DNA of 64,000 nucleotides, taken from JBJGXI01 sp045635475 (GTDB taxonomy: Bacteria; Bacillota; Bacilli; Bacillales; Amphibacillaceae). Location of the stretch: contig NZ_JBJGXI010000005.1 of NCBI RefSeq assembly GCF_045635475.1, positions 1-64,000 on the forward strand, given 5' to 3'. Numbering within the stretch: position 1 is the stretch's first letter; every line of letters starts with the position of its first letter. The translations under genes were made by a program, and so were the position numbers. Shown here piece after piece: positions 15,431 to 24,068 of this stretch. The notes beneath the pieces are model-generated. The model saw only the letters and a list, made by a program, of their open reading frames with translations. It ran no database searches and was not told the origin of the DNA.

Positions 15431-18010
15431 ATGGCTAATGAACGCCAATCTCGGATAGCACGAAGAAACCAACAAAAAACAGAAAAGAAAATGAAAAAAC
15501 CGATATGGAAAAAGATTTTACTTATTACCGGAATTGTATGTTTAGCAATTGCAGTAGGTGTCGGTGGATTGTTCACGTACTATATTGCTACTGCACCTGA
15601 TATTCAAACGGAGTTATTATCAGATCCAAGCTCTACAAAAATTCGTGACATGAATGGTGAGGTATTTGCTGACTTAGGAGGTGCTGAAAAACGCACCAAA
15701 ATAAGCTATAACGAGATACCACAACTATTAGAAGATGCTGTATTAGCTACAGAGGATGTACGTTTTAGAGAGCACATCGGCATCGATTTCCGAAGAATCG
15801 GCGGTGCTGTGATAGCCAACTTCCGCGACGGATATGGTGCACAAGGGGCAAGTACAATTACTCAGCAGGTTGTCAAGCTCTCATTTTTAACTAAAGATAA
15901 AAAATTAAAACGTAAGGTACAAGAACAATGGATGGCAATCAGATTAGATAGTCAATATTCTAAAGATGAAATCCTTGAAATGTACTTAAACAAAATATTT
16001 TATGGGAGCAACGCATATGGTGTGGCAAAGGCAGCCGAAGTTTATTTCGGTAAAACCAATTTAGATGAATTAACATTACCTGAAGCGGCATTGTTAGCAG
16101 GCTTGCCACAATTACCTAGTGCCTATAATCCATTTATTAACCCAGAACGTGCCCAAGAAAGAATGAATACTGTTCTTAATTTAATGGTTTTACACGAAAA
16201 AATTAGTGAAGAAGAAGCTGCTGCTGCTAGAGAAGTTTCAGTCGAATCAATGCTTGTAGCAAAAAGACCTGATTCCGATCCATACGAAGCGTTTATTCAA
16301 CAAGTCGCTGCGGAAGTGGAAGAAAAAACAGGTATGGATATTTATAAAGATGGTTTAGACATTTATACGACACTAGATACAAGTGCACAAGAGCATGTCG
16401 AGTTTTTATTAAGTAATAGTGAAGATAATCCGATTCAATACCCCGATGAAGAATTTCAAGCGGGATTAACGGTACTAGATACGAATACAGGTGCCATTCG
16501 CGCAATTGGTGGTGGTCGAAATCGAGAAAATGGTGGATGGAACTACGCGATTCAAGGTGATGGTAGACAACCTGGCTCCACCTTTAAACCGATTGTTGAC
16601 TATGGGCCTGCGATTGAATATTTAAATTGGTCGACGTATCAGCAATTAAATGACGATGGCCCTTATCCTATTGGTGGAACAAATAGCGTGATTGAAAACT
16701 ATAATGATCGTTTCCAAGGATGGATGACGATGCGATATGCTTTAAAGGAATCAATAAACGTACCTGCAGTAAAAACATTTGAAGAAGTTGGTCGTCAAAA
16801 TGCGCAAGAATTTGCAGAGAATCTTGGAATAGATTTTTATGAAGATTCAATTGCTTTAACAGATGCAATCGGTGGCTCATCTACTGGTGTCACACCTTTA
16901 GAGATGGCTGGTGCATATCGAGCATTTGGAAATGAAGGTATTTACAACGAGCCTTATGCAGTTACGAAGATCGTATTTAATGATAATCGTTCTGAAGAAT
17001 TTCAAAATAATCCGAAAGCTGTCATGTCTGATTTTACCGCTTATATGGTAACTGATATGCTTAAATCGGTTGTTACTAATGGATCTGGTACAGTTGCTAA
17101 TGTGTCTGGACTTCCAATCGCGGGTAAAACCGGTACAACCGATGATCGTAAAGACATTTGGTTCAGTGGCTACACGACGAACTATACGATTGCGATATGG
17201 ACAGGATATGGTGAACCGGCTCCAATCTCTAATGAAGGTACAAATATTGCAAGAACGCTCTTTAAAGAAACGATATCCCAACTGTCAGAAGAAATAGACA
17301 CACCTGATTTCGAGCGGCCAAATTCGGTTGTTGAAGTAACGGTTGAAAAAGGGTCAGATCCAGCAAAATTACCGAGCGAGTATACACCAGATTCAGAGAA
17401 AATTACTGAACTATTTGTCCGTGGAACAGAACCCACAGGGACATCAGAAAAATATGATCAACTAGATCCTGTTCAGCAATTGGCTGCAGCTTATGATTTA
17501 GAAACAAATACAATCACAGTCGATTGGCAATATGAGGACACAGACAAACCAATATCATTTGACATTAGTGCAGGAACAGATCCTAATGCACTAACAAAAT
17601 TACAAACAATTAAAGAAAAAACGATAGAAATTAGTAATGTCGATATGGGTACAACATATACGATTGAGGTTGTTGTCATTAGTGATGAAAACCCAGCAAC
17701 TGTTAGTGAGCCTGTAAGAGTACAAATTCAAATCCCAGAAGAACAACCTGAGGAAGAAGAAGAACCGGTAGAAGATCCAAATGATGGTGAAGGTGACGAC
17801 GATAATGGGAATGATGATGGTAACCCTGGGCAGGGTGATGGTGGTAATAATCCTGGTCAAAACCCTGGTAATGATAACGGTGGTAATAACGACGAACCTG
17901 AGAATCCAGATGACGAAGAAGGAAGTGGAGATGACTCTGGTGAATCGGGAACAGTACCGCCACCTACAGGCGAAGGACCATCTGAAAATGCCGAGCCTCC
18001 AGCTGCTTGA
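15431..18010 (+). CDS. ponA: Class A penicillin-binding protein 1
   Basis: 859 residues. A basic cytoplasmic tail and one membrane anchor (29-52) are followed by a GT51 glycosyltransferase (catalytic Glu108 in TEDVRF) and a transpeptidase with S383-TFK, S441-I-N and K566-TG. A fibronectin III-like domain follows (about 680-775). The last 85 residues are Gly/Asn/Asp/Glu/Pro-rich and disordered. It polymerises and cross-links peptidoglycan; GpsB, encoded 5 kb away, positions it. Start ATG follows GGAGGAAG. The strongly acidic tail may suit high external salt, which is inference. Confidence 0.97.
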   Translation: MANERQSRIARRNQQKTEKKMKKPIWKKILLITGIVCLAIAVGVGGLFTYYIATAPDIQTELLSDPSSTKIRDMNGEVFADLGGAEKRTKISYNEIPQLLEDAVLATEDVRFREHIGIDFRRIGGAVIANFRDGYGAQGASTITQQVVKLSFLTKDKKLKRKVQEQWMAIRLDSQYSKDEILEMYLNKIFYGSNAYGVAKAAEVYFGKTNLDELTLPEAALLAGLPQLPSAYNPFINPERAQERMNTVLNLMVLHEKISEEEAAAAREVSVESMLVAKRPDSDPYEAFIQQVAAEVEEKTGMDIYKDGLDIYTTLDTSAQEHVEFLLSNSEDNPIQYPDEEFQAGLTVLDTNTGAIRAIGGGRNRENGGWNYAIQGDGRQPGSTFKPIVDYGPAIEYLNWSTYQQLNDDGPYPIGGTNSVIENYNDRFQGWMTMRYALKESINVPAVKTFEEVGRQNAQEFAENLGIDFYEDSIALTDAIGGSSTGVTPLEMAGAYRAFGNEGIYNEPYAVTKIVFNDNRSEEFQNNPKAVMSDFTAYMVTDMLKSVVTNGSGTVANVSGLPIAGKTGTTDDRKDIWFSGYTTNYTIAIWTGYGEPAPISNEGTNIARTLFKETISQLSEEIDTPDFERPNSVVEVTVEKGSDPAKLPSEYTPDSEKITELFVRGTEPTGTSEKYDQLDPVQQLAAAYDLETNTITVDWQYEDTDKPISFDISAGTDPNALTKLQTIKEKTIEISNVDMGTTYTIEVVVISDENPATVSEPVRVQIQIPEEQPEEEEEPVEDPNDGEGDDDNGNDDGNPGQGDGGNNPGQNPGNDNGGNNDEPENPDDEEGSGDDSGESGTVPPPTGEGPSENAEPPAA

Positions 18011-18101
18011 TCAATTTAACCTAAATAGTTACGCCTTGAGATTTTACAGTTGAAAACGATCTGTTTTCGTAAAATTACTAATAAAAAATAATAACAAACC
18101 A

Positions 18102-18147
18102 TAAGCAGTCCAATTAACACTTTAATTGGACTGCTTATTTTAGTTTA
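18102..18147 (+). terminator. Terminator of recU-ponA
   Basis: A perfect 16-bp stem (TAAGCAGTCCAATTAA and its complement at 18122-18137) with a 4-nt loop and a following T-rich stretch. Confidence 0.92.
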
Positions 18148-18249
18148 TTTAACAAAGTTGCATCTTAGAGAAAAAACATCCAAGGTGAAGCATTTAATTT
18201 AGCAGGAACGGACATACTCTTTTCACTCGAATAATTTAGATGGTAACTG

Positions 18250-18302
18250 AGTCAATTTCAAAATTATCTTATACAGATGGCCAAAGTATTATGAAATTGA
18301 CT
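18250..18302. mobile_element. Short MITE-like inverted repeat (53 bp)
   Basis: The ends AGTCAATTTCAAAATTATC and ATTATGAAATTGACT form terminal inverted repeats that match those of the 115-bp element at 29330-29444, in opposite orientation. It looks like an internally deleted copy. The rest of the roughly 500-bp gap after ponA (18148-18520) holds no gene I can support. Confidence 0.75.
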
Positions 18303-18520
18303 AAACCATCATTTTAATTACTATTTAGCTTAATTATTATAATAAAACATAACCTTATTGGATATATATGTTAAAATAGAAGAAAGAATTAAATATGCCT
18401 GTAACAAATGCTTCTAGTACTTTTTAATATTAATGCCCACCTCCATCTGAGATTCACTATCCAATTTTCATTACCTAAATTTATTTTTACCGAAAAATGT
18501 TTTTGAAGGGAGGAACAGAA

Positions 18521-18703
18521 ATGAACAAGTCCATACTATTATTAAAATTAACTATTACTGCTTTCGGGTTGATACTTATTTTTGGTATTGTAGACTACAA
18601 CAGTGTTTGGCATTACACATTTACTGCTCTAGTTATTTTTTACATTATGTCCGATCTTATTATCAGTTTTCTGAAAAGGGATAAAAATCAACAAACAAGA
18701 TGA
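18521..18703 (+). CDS. Small membrane protein, 60 aa
   Basis: Two hydrophobic segments (about 5-23 and 31-50) separated by a short aromatic/polar turn, with a basic C-terminal tail RDKNQQTR, so probably N-in/C-in. It begins at ATG 18521 after GGGAGGAAC; an upstream in-frame ATG is less likely. No family recognised. A second microprotein gene follows on the same strand at 69 nt. Confidence 0.65.
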   Translation: MNKSILLLKLTITAFGLILIFGIVDYNSVWHYTFTALVIFYIMSDLIISFLKRDKNQQTR

Positions 18704-18772
18704 CCATCAAAAAATGTCTTCTAAAATAATCGTACCCAGGCAGCATTGCTTTAACAAAAAAGGAGAGATTTA

Positions 18773-18934
18773 ATGGAGAAAATTATACAGCAGAACAAAG
18801 ACGAAATTACAATGAAATATATGGTCGTGACTATCTTCTCCTCTATGACTTTAAGAAAATTAGAGAAAGTAGAGAAACTTAGAAAAGAATTAAAAACACG
18901 ACACCAACAAGAAAAAGATTTTAACAAACTTTAA
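18773..18934 (+). CDS. 53-aa Lys/Glu-rich microprotein
   Basis: A short frame starting 5 nt after AAGGAGAGA. The N terminus reads MEKIIQQNKDEI, followed by a moderately hydrophobic centre and a charged helix (LRKLEKVEKLRKELKTRH). Its pattern faintly recalls Fur-regulated basic proteins of Bacillus (FbpA/FbpB type), but that is a guess. The ribosome binding site and a terminator 40 nt downstream support expression. Confidence 0.6.
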   Translation: MEKIIQQNKDEITMKYMVVTIFSSMTLRKLEKVEKLRKELKTRHQQEKDFNKL

Positions 18935-18975
18935 TAAGTACTTGATGTTTGCTAACAAGAAATTTATAAGACAAA

Positions 18976-19001
18976 AAAACGCTCTTTATGAGCGTTTTAT
19001 G
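18976..19001 (+). terminator. Terminator after the two small genes
   Basis: AAAACGCTC / GAGCGTTTT with a 5-nt loop, ending in TTTTAT. It could also serve ypoC on the other strand, which ends 45 nt away. Confidence 0.75.
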
Positions 19002-19045
19002 TGATATAAATTTAATTAAAATCCGTTCCTTTACAAGACGCTGTG

Positions 19046-19396
19046 TTACAATCTCTCCAATACTTCTGCCTTTGCACACAATTTCTCTAGTTCACGAAAC
19101 AGTTCATTTAACTGTATATAGCTGTGATAGTGATGTGGTTGGCCCTCAATAAAAGTAATTCTCTCTACTACGTTTAGTGGCTTATATTTGAAATTACCGA
19201 TTTCGTGTTCCAACCACTCACCATCTTGATTTGGAAATTGATTTAAAGCATAAAGTGCTATTATAAAATTATGAATGCCGTTTTGGATCGGTTGTATTGC
19301 TTGTTGATTCTTCCTTTGTTGAAACAAGTGCGCAATCGTACTTTCTTGATGCTTCCAGTTTGCTATAAGTAAATTTACCTGATCAAACACGTACAT
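19046..19396 (-). CDS. ypoC: YpoC-like protein
   Basis: 116 residues, helical, His/Gln-rich, without membrane segments. It overlaps the 3' end of nth by 14 nt in another frame, so it is translationally coupled. The order nth-ypoC next to ponA is conserved in Bacillus. The biochemical role is unknown. Naming rests on position and size. Confidence 0.75.
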   Translation of the reverse strand: MYVFDQVNLLIANWKHQESTIAHLFQQRKNQQAIQPIQNGIHNFIIALYALNQFPNQDGEWLEHEIGNFKYKPLNVVERITFIEGQPHHYHSYIQLNELFRELEKLCAKAEVLERL

Positions 19397-20048
19397 CCTT
19401 CTCTCGTGCCTTCATGCGCTTTTGTCCTTCTCTACAAATATCCAACAGCCTGCATGCATCACAATTTGGGTTTTTAGCTTTACAATGATAACGACCAAAA
19501 AATATCATCCGGTGGTGCGTGTCACTCCACTCATCCTTCGGCACTTTGCGCATTAGTGTATTCTCCACTTCAAGTACAGAATCTTTCCACCTACATATGC
19601 CCAGTCGTTTAGAGACACGCTCTACATGGGTATCTACTGCGATCGCTGGTTCACCAAAGGCCACAGATGCAACAACATTAGCTGTCTTTCTTCCCACTCC
19701 AGCAAGCTTTACTAGTTCTTCTTTACTGCTAGGTACTTGTCCATTATAATCTTCAAGTAGCATCTCACATAGGTTGCGAATATGCTTTGCTTTGTTACGG
19801 TATAAACCAATCGATCGAATATCATGCTGCAACTCTTCCAATGAAACCGCTAAGTAATCTTCGGGCGTATGATATTTTTCGAACAAGCCTTTCGTCACTT
19901 TATTAACTAAGGCATCCGTGCACTGTGCAGACAATAATACAGCAATCACTAACTCGAAGGGGTTTTTATGGACTAGTTCACATTCTGCTTCTGGGAACAT
20001 ATCTGTCATCACATCAAGACAATATTGTATTTGTGTTTTATTTAACAT
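19383..20048 (-). CDS. nth: Endonuclease III
   Basis: A 221-residue DNA glycosylase/AP lyase that removes oxidised pyrimidines. The helix-hairpin-helix carries catalytic Lys121 (AGVGRKTANVV) and Asp139 (VDTHVERV). The [4Fe-4S] cysteines are at 189, 196, 199 and 205 (C-X6-C-X2-C-X5-C). The ATG at 20048 follows AGGGGAAG; the TTG two codons earlier is less likely. It lies between dnaD (12-nt gap) and ypoC. Confidence 0.97.
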   Translation of the reverse strand: MLNKTQIQYCLDVMTDMFPEAECELVHKNPFELVIAVLLSAQCTDALVNKVTKGLFEKYHTPEDYLAVSLEELQHDIRSIGLYRNKAKHIRNLCEMLLEDYNGQVPSSKEELVKLAGVGRKTANVVASVAFGEPAIAVDTHVERVSKRLGICRWKDSVLEVENTLMRKVPKDEWSDTHHRMIFFGRYHCKAKNPNCDACRLLDICREGQKRMKAREKDVRV

Positions 20049-20060
20049 GTACAACTTCCC

Positions 20061-20756
20061 CTATTCATCTTCAAGCCAATTATAATATAGTGAAACATCT
20101 CGCTTTGATTCTGTTCCAGTCTCAGATGCTTGTTTATTAGTTTGATTTGCATGAAAAGATTTACTTTGATTTCTAGCTTGCTCTACTGTCCGTATTCCTT
20201 TTCTTCTCCACTCGCGGAGAATTCTGTCGATATACCTAAAATTTAATTTCCCCATTAAAACAGCTTCACGTAAAGCTGCTTTAATAAGTGATGGTGACTG
20301 GTCCTCTTCATCAATCCATATATTAATTGTTTCAATTTCAAATGGAGATAAAGGTCTTCCAAACTCTTGTTCAAACAAAATAAAAATGTTATGCTGCTCT
20401 TCGGATTTTTCAGGCGGAGCAGGCTTAGCTGGTTCATACAGCCGTTTCCAAAGCGGTTCTAACGAATAAAATTCGTCTAATATATTGCTTTCATTATTGA
20501 TTTGTTCAATGGAAAGCATGTTTTTTTGGATGAGTTTTCTGAGGATGGCAGAACATTCTTGCCCCGACAACGTTAATTGATTAGCAATTTCCTCTGGTGT
20601 CGGAAAAGTATTCCCTTCTTGATAAAAGCAATGAAGTTGTAAAATCACCATCACTTCCGACTCATTTAACTGCAGTTTGACATAATTTTTCAAAAGTAAA
20701 GAAGGAACAACAATTTGATCCCTCATCATAAATTGCAAAGAATATTGATTCGACAT
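20061..20756 (-). CDS. dnaD: DNA replication initiation protein DnaD
   Basis: 231 residues: an N-terminal winged-helix domain (VPSLLLKNYVKLQLNESEV onward) and the C-terminal DnaD/DnaB2 domain with the YxxxIxxxW-like segment RYIDRILREWRRKGI (about residue 180-195). It remodels DNA at oriC and helps load the helicase at restart sites. Start ATG 20756 follows GAGGTG by about 10 nt. It belongs to the asnS-dnaD-nth-ypoC run. Confidence 0.93.
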   Translation of the reverse strand: MSNQYSLQFMMRDQIVVPSLLLKNYVKLQLNESEVMVILQLHCFYQEGNTFPTPEEIANQLTLSGQECSAILRKLIQKNMLSIEQINNESNILDEFYSLEPLWKRLYEPAKPAPPEKSEEQHNIFILFEQEFGRPLSPFEIETINIWIDEEDQSPSLIKAALREAVLMGKLNFRYIDRILREWRRKGIRTVEQARNQSKSFHANQTNKQASETGTESKRDVSLYYNWLEDE

Positions 20757-20870
20757 TTTACTTATACACCTCGAATCCATTATAGCATGAATATTTTTGT
20801 AACGTATTGTCGAAACAACAAATCCCTTGCCAGATTATGCATAGCAAGGGATTTATTATCCAGTTTTGTC

Positions 20871-22163
20871 TTAAGGATATAAACGGTTTAATAAGCGTGG
20901 AAATGGAATTGTTTCACGAACATGTTCCACACCACTAATCCATGCAACTGTTCGCTCTAGACCAAGTCCAAAACCGGCATGTGGCACACTTCCGTATTTT
21001 CTTAATTCTAGATACCACCGGTAAGCATCACCTGTTAAGTTGTGCGCTTCGTAACGCTCTTCCATTAATGCCAAATCATCAATACGCTGAGAACCACCGA
21101 TAATTTCTCCGTAGCCTTCTGGTGCAATTAAATCGGCACATAATACAACTTCTGGACGATTTGGATCAGGCTTCATATAAAATGCTTTAATATCTGTCGG
21201 ATAGTGCGTAATAAATACTGGCATATCAAAGCTTTCCGCTATCGCTGTTTCGTGTGGAGCACCAAAATCTTCTCCCCATTCAATATCGGTAAAGCCTTTT
21301 TCTTTTAACAACTCAATTGCTTTGTCATACGTAATACGAGGGAATGGCGCTTGAATTTTTTCAAGCTTCGTTGTATCTCGCTCCAAAGTATTAAGCTCTA
21401 ACTTGCAATTTTTAAGCACAGATTGTATTACATATGTAACAAATTGTTCTTGTACAACAAGGCTTTCCTCATGGTCCATAAAGGCCATTTCCGGTTCTAT
21501 CATCCAAAATTCGATTAAATGTCTTCTTGTTTTAGATTTTTCTGCTCGGAACGTCGGACCGAAAGAAAATACTTTACCAAAGGCCATCGCTGCTGCCTCC
21601 ATGTAAAGTTGACCACTTTGTGATAAGTATGCCTCTTCATCAAAATACTGTGTATGGAATAGCTCGGTTGTACCTTCAGCAGCAGATCCTGTTAAAATAG
21701 GAGGATCGATTTTCACAAATCCATTGTTATTATAAAATTCATACGTGGAACGAATAATCTCATTTCTTATCTTCATTACCGCATGTTGTTTTTTAGAACG
21801 AAGCCATAAGTGGCGGTGATCCATTAGAAACTCTGTTCCATGCTCTTTCGGTGTGATTGGATAGTCGACCGATTCATGTAAAATTTCAATTTCTTTTACT
21901 TGAAGCTCATATCCAAATGGTGAACGACTGTCCTCCACCACAATACCTGTAACATACATAGAAGTTTCTTGTGTTATATTTTTTGCAGTTTGGAAAGTTT
22001 CTTCAGCAACCTCTGCTTTAACGACAACTCCTTGCATAAATCCCGTGCCATCCCTTAACTGTAAAAAAGCAATTTTTCCGCTGGAACGCTTATTGGCAAG
22101 CCATACACCTATCGTTACCTCTTGTCCTACATGATTTGAAACTTGATCTATTGTTGTTTTCAA
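20871..22163 (-). CDS. asnS: Asparaginyl-tRNA synthetase
   Basis: A class II aminoacyl-tRNA synthetase of 430 residues, the same length as the B. subtilis enzyme. An N-terminal OB anticodon-binding domain (GVWLANKRSSGKIAFLQLRDG) is followed by the catalytic core with FRAEKSKTRRHLIEFWMIEPE (motif 2) and GFGLGLERTV (motif 3). Translation starts at TTG 22163, 8 nt after GGAGG. In B. subtilis aspB lies between ypmB and asnS; here it is missing. Confidence 0.96.
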   Translation of the reverse strand: MKTTIDQVSNHVGQEVTIGVWLANKRSSGKIAFLQLRDGTGFMQGVVVKAEVAEETFQTAKNITQETSMYVTGIVVEDSRSPFGYELQVKEIEILHESVDYPITPKEHGTEFLMDHRHLWLRSKKQHAVMKIRNEIIRSTYEFYNNNGFVKIDPPILTGSAAEGTTELFHTQYFDEEAYLSQSGQLYMEAAAMAFGKVFSFGPTFRAEKSKTRRHLIEFWMIEPEMAFMDHEESLVVQEQFVTYVIQSVLKNCKLELNTLERDTTKLEKIQAPFPRITYDKAIELLKEKGFTDIEWGEDFGAPHETAIAESFDMPVFITHYPTDIKAFYMKPDPNRPEVVLCADLIAPEGYGEIIGGSQRIDDLALMEERYEAHNLTGDAYRWYLELRKYGSVPHAGFGLGLERTVAWISGVEHVRETIPFPRLLNRLYP

Positions 22164-22214
22164 GAAAAAAACCTCCGCTAGCAATTATTATTACCAATAT
22201 ATTTTACTATACAT

Positions 22215-22742
22215 TTAGTACTTTGATTGTCTTAATCGAACTGATTCATATATCGAACCGTCCTCCATGGATCGATATTCAAATACATAACGATCCTGGT
22301 TGTCGATATATTTAATTTCCCATAATGGATGATCGTTTTCTAAAGCTGGATTAGTCGAAATTAAACTGCATTCCGTGCAACTATCTCTCCATTGATCAAT
22401 AATTGAGGACTCTTCATTAAGTTCTTCCATTAAAAAGTAAGTAATTTCAGCTTCTTCATTAACAGGTACAAAAGCAATTCCAGTTTCTCCATTAATTGTT
22501 TCGCCTGTTACAGCATGATAATAGCTCGTACCATGATATCGAGTTACCTCATCTACCTGCTCGATTTCAGTTTCCGAGAGCACCCGTTGAATCGAACTAG
22601 AAAAATCTGCTTGTTTACTTTCCTCAATTTCTTGATATAAATAAATGCTGTACCCAGCAACCGACAAGCAAACAATGATCACGATGACGATGATCATTGT
22701 CATCCATTTAGGTGCGATAAATAGTGAAAATCGCTTTTTCAT
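22215..22742 (-). CDS. ypmB: YpmB-family membrane-anchored protein (DUF5590/PepSY-like)
   Basis: 175 residues with one N-terminal membrane anchor (about 15-37); the rest is extracytoplasmic. It contains two repeated alpha/beta units around YYHAVTGETINGETGIAF and PLWEIKYIDNQDRYVFEY, as in YpmB. The function is unknown. The start is taken at ATG 22742 after GAGGAA. It overlaps ypmA by 35 nt, so the two are coupled. Confidence 0.87.
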   Translation of the reverse strand: MKKRFSLFIAPKWMTMIIVIVIIVCLSVAGYSIYLYQEIEESKQADFSSSIQRVLSETEIEQVDEVTRYHGTSYYHAVTGETINGETGIAFVPVNEEAEITYFLMEELNEESSIIDQWRDSCTECSLISTNPALENDHPLWEIKYIDNQDRYVFEYRSMEDGSIYESVRLRQSKY

Positions 22743-22878
22743 TATCTTCCTCATCCAATGCTAATCCAAACATAAGATCATCTTCCTTTAATGTTCGATT
22801 TAAGCTATCTACAATTTTGTACAAATCATTCGTATGCTTGATTCGTACAGTTGATAATGTTTCAATTTTTTTATCCAT
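22708..22878 (-). CDS. ypmA: YpmA-family small protein (DUF4264)
   Basis: 56 residues, MDKKIETLSTVRIKHTNDLY at the start, acidic and soluble. It starts at ATG 22878 after GGAGGCAG; upstream in-frame codons lack a ribosome binding site. It is the first gene of the ypmA-ypmB-asnS-dnaD-nth-ypoC run. No biochemical role is known. Confidence 0.85.
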   Translation of the reverse strand: MDKKIETLSTVRIKHTNDLYKIVDSLNRTLKEDDLMFGLALDEEDNEKAIFTIYRT

Positions 22879-23067
22879 AACACTGCCTCCAAATTTGAGA
22901 AGATCTTTGTCATTTTTCACAAATTTTGTTACACATAGCAATCCAGTTTAGAACCAAACTATAAGTACAGTTGAAAACAAATACCTTTCTTATTATAACA
23001 GTTTACCCTTGATCAGTTGATGATCAATTCGTATTTTTTTCAACAAAATATCCTAACCCATATCTTA

Positions 23068-23138
23068 CCTGTGCGCAAATTAAGCGCACAGGACTTTTTC
23101 ATCCGTATTAGTCTATTACTAGACTAATACGGATGAAA
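23068..23138. terminator. Two tandem perfect hairpins between ypmA and the MBL-like gene
   Basis: The first hairpin is CCTGTGCGC / GCGCACAGG (23068-23076, 23084-23092) followed by CTTTTT on the plus strand. The second is a perfect 17-bp stem (23097-23113 and 23122-23138) with an 8-nt loop. They fill the centre of a 328-bp gap. The minus-strand gene 23207-24016 ends upstream, so the second hairpin may stop its transcript, although its T tract is poor. Confidence 0.6.
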
Positions 23139-23206
23139 TAGCTTATTTAATTTACCCATGTGGAAGGAAGCGACAAAGAGACGCTCCATTTGCCACTTCC
23201 TCCTTA

Positions 23207-24016
23207 TTATGACAGGATTTCATAATCATGTAAATTCATTCGGATAATGGTTGTGCCGACTTCCTCAAGTTGATAAACATCAATCCACGATTCATTCAAC
23301 CGCTCAATAAGCCCTTCATTTGGCCTGCCGCTTTTACTATGAAATACAATACCAAGATGCGGATCTATCTGTGTGAGGAGTTCTTCACTTGGTGACTCTC
23401 CTCTTGCATAATCACCGATCTTAAGAATTTCCGGTTTGTAGTTGTGCGTTAGTAATTCGTCCTCATCTTCTAAATCACTGTTACTTAAGTACATAACAGA
23501 AGTGTCTCCATACGATATCCCTAATGACATTTCACCACTTGCTTCTGCATTCAATACTTTAAAAAACAAATCGTCACTTAGTTGATTCACGTCATTTGAA
23601 CCCCATGTTACTTCTTTTAAATCATCCGTAACTTGGTTTTTACATGTCTCATTTAAATTTCCTGTGTGGACGACTCGTGAAATCTGATATCGTTCGGCTA
23701 ACCTGTTTGCATTTGCACAATAATCCTCTGACTGCTTCGTAAGCACTAAATAATCAATGGTAGTTATATTTAGTTCTTCCATCTGGAAAAGTAAGTTATC
23801 CTCACTTGCTCGTGATCCCGTATTAATTAAGATGTTTTTTCCTTGACCTGTTTGAATTAAGGACGCTTCGCCATCAGGCAGTTGGAAAAAGGTGAAAAAA
23901 ATCTCATCATTTCGTATATGCGGAACTTTCTCGCTTGCTAAAATCGGTCCCCACGTACTAATCACAATATAAATAAACATCAACGAAGATACAGACAGTT
24001 TTTTAAAACCAGCCAT
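23207..24016 (-). CDS. Exported ComEC-like metallo-beta-lactamase-fold protein with degraded metal site
   Basis: 269 residues: an N-terminal signal or anchor (about 5-27) followed by a domain laid out like the C-terminal MBL domain of ComEC. Key motifs are altered. The usual TH.H.DH reads TKQSEDY (93-99), the LLTGD-type motif reads SNSDLEDE (178-185), and the HHGS-type motif reads GDYAR (201-205). Most metal ligands are therefore gone, and hydrolytic activity is unlikely. Start ATG 24016 follows AGGTGAAAAC. It lies 52 nt after dinG on the same strand. In B. subtilis this position is empty. The fold is inferred by motif alignment from memory. Confidence 0.72.
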   Translation of the reverse strand: MAGFKKLSVSSLMFIYIVISTWGPILASEKVPHIRNDEIFFTFFQLPDGEASLIQTGQGKNILINTGSRASEDNLLFQMEELNITTIDYLVLTKQSEDYCANANRLAERYQISRVVHTGNLNETCKNQVTDDLKEVTWGSNDVNQLSDDLFFKVLNAEASGEMSLGISYGDTSVMYLSNSDLEDEDELLTHNYKPEILKIGDYARGESPSEELLTQIDPHLGIVFHSKSGRPNEGLIERLNESWIDVYQLEEVGTTIIRMNLHDYEILS

Positions 24017-24068
24017 GTTTTCACCTACCCCTTCACTATATATAGGGTATGTAAAAAAGCTAATTGTA

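Noticed and set aside
17600..17963. His/Tyr- and Ile/Thr-rich minus-strand frames
   Set aside because: Complement of the low-complexity Gly/Asn/Asp tail of PonA.
17761..17990. Tandem DNA repeat in the ponA tail
   Set aside because: The GGTGATGATGG-like pattern follows from Gly/Asn/Asp codon use and is not a regular repeat unit.
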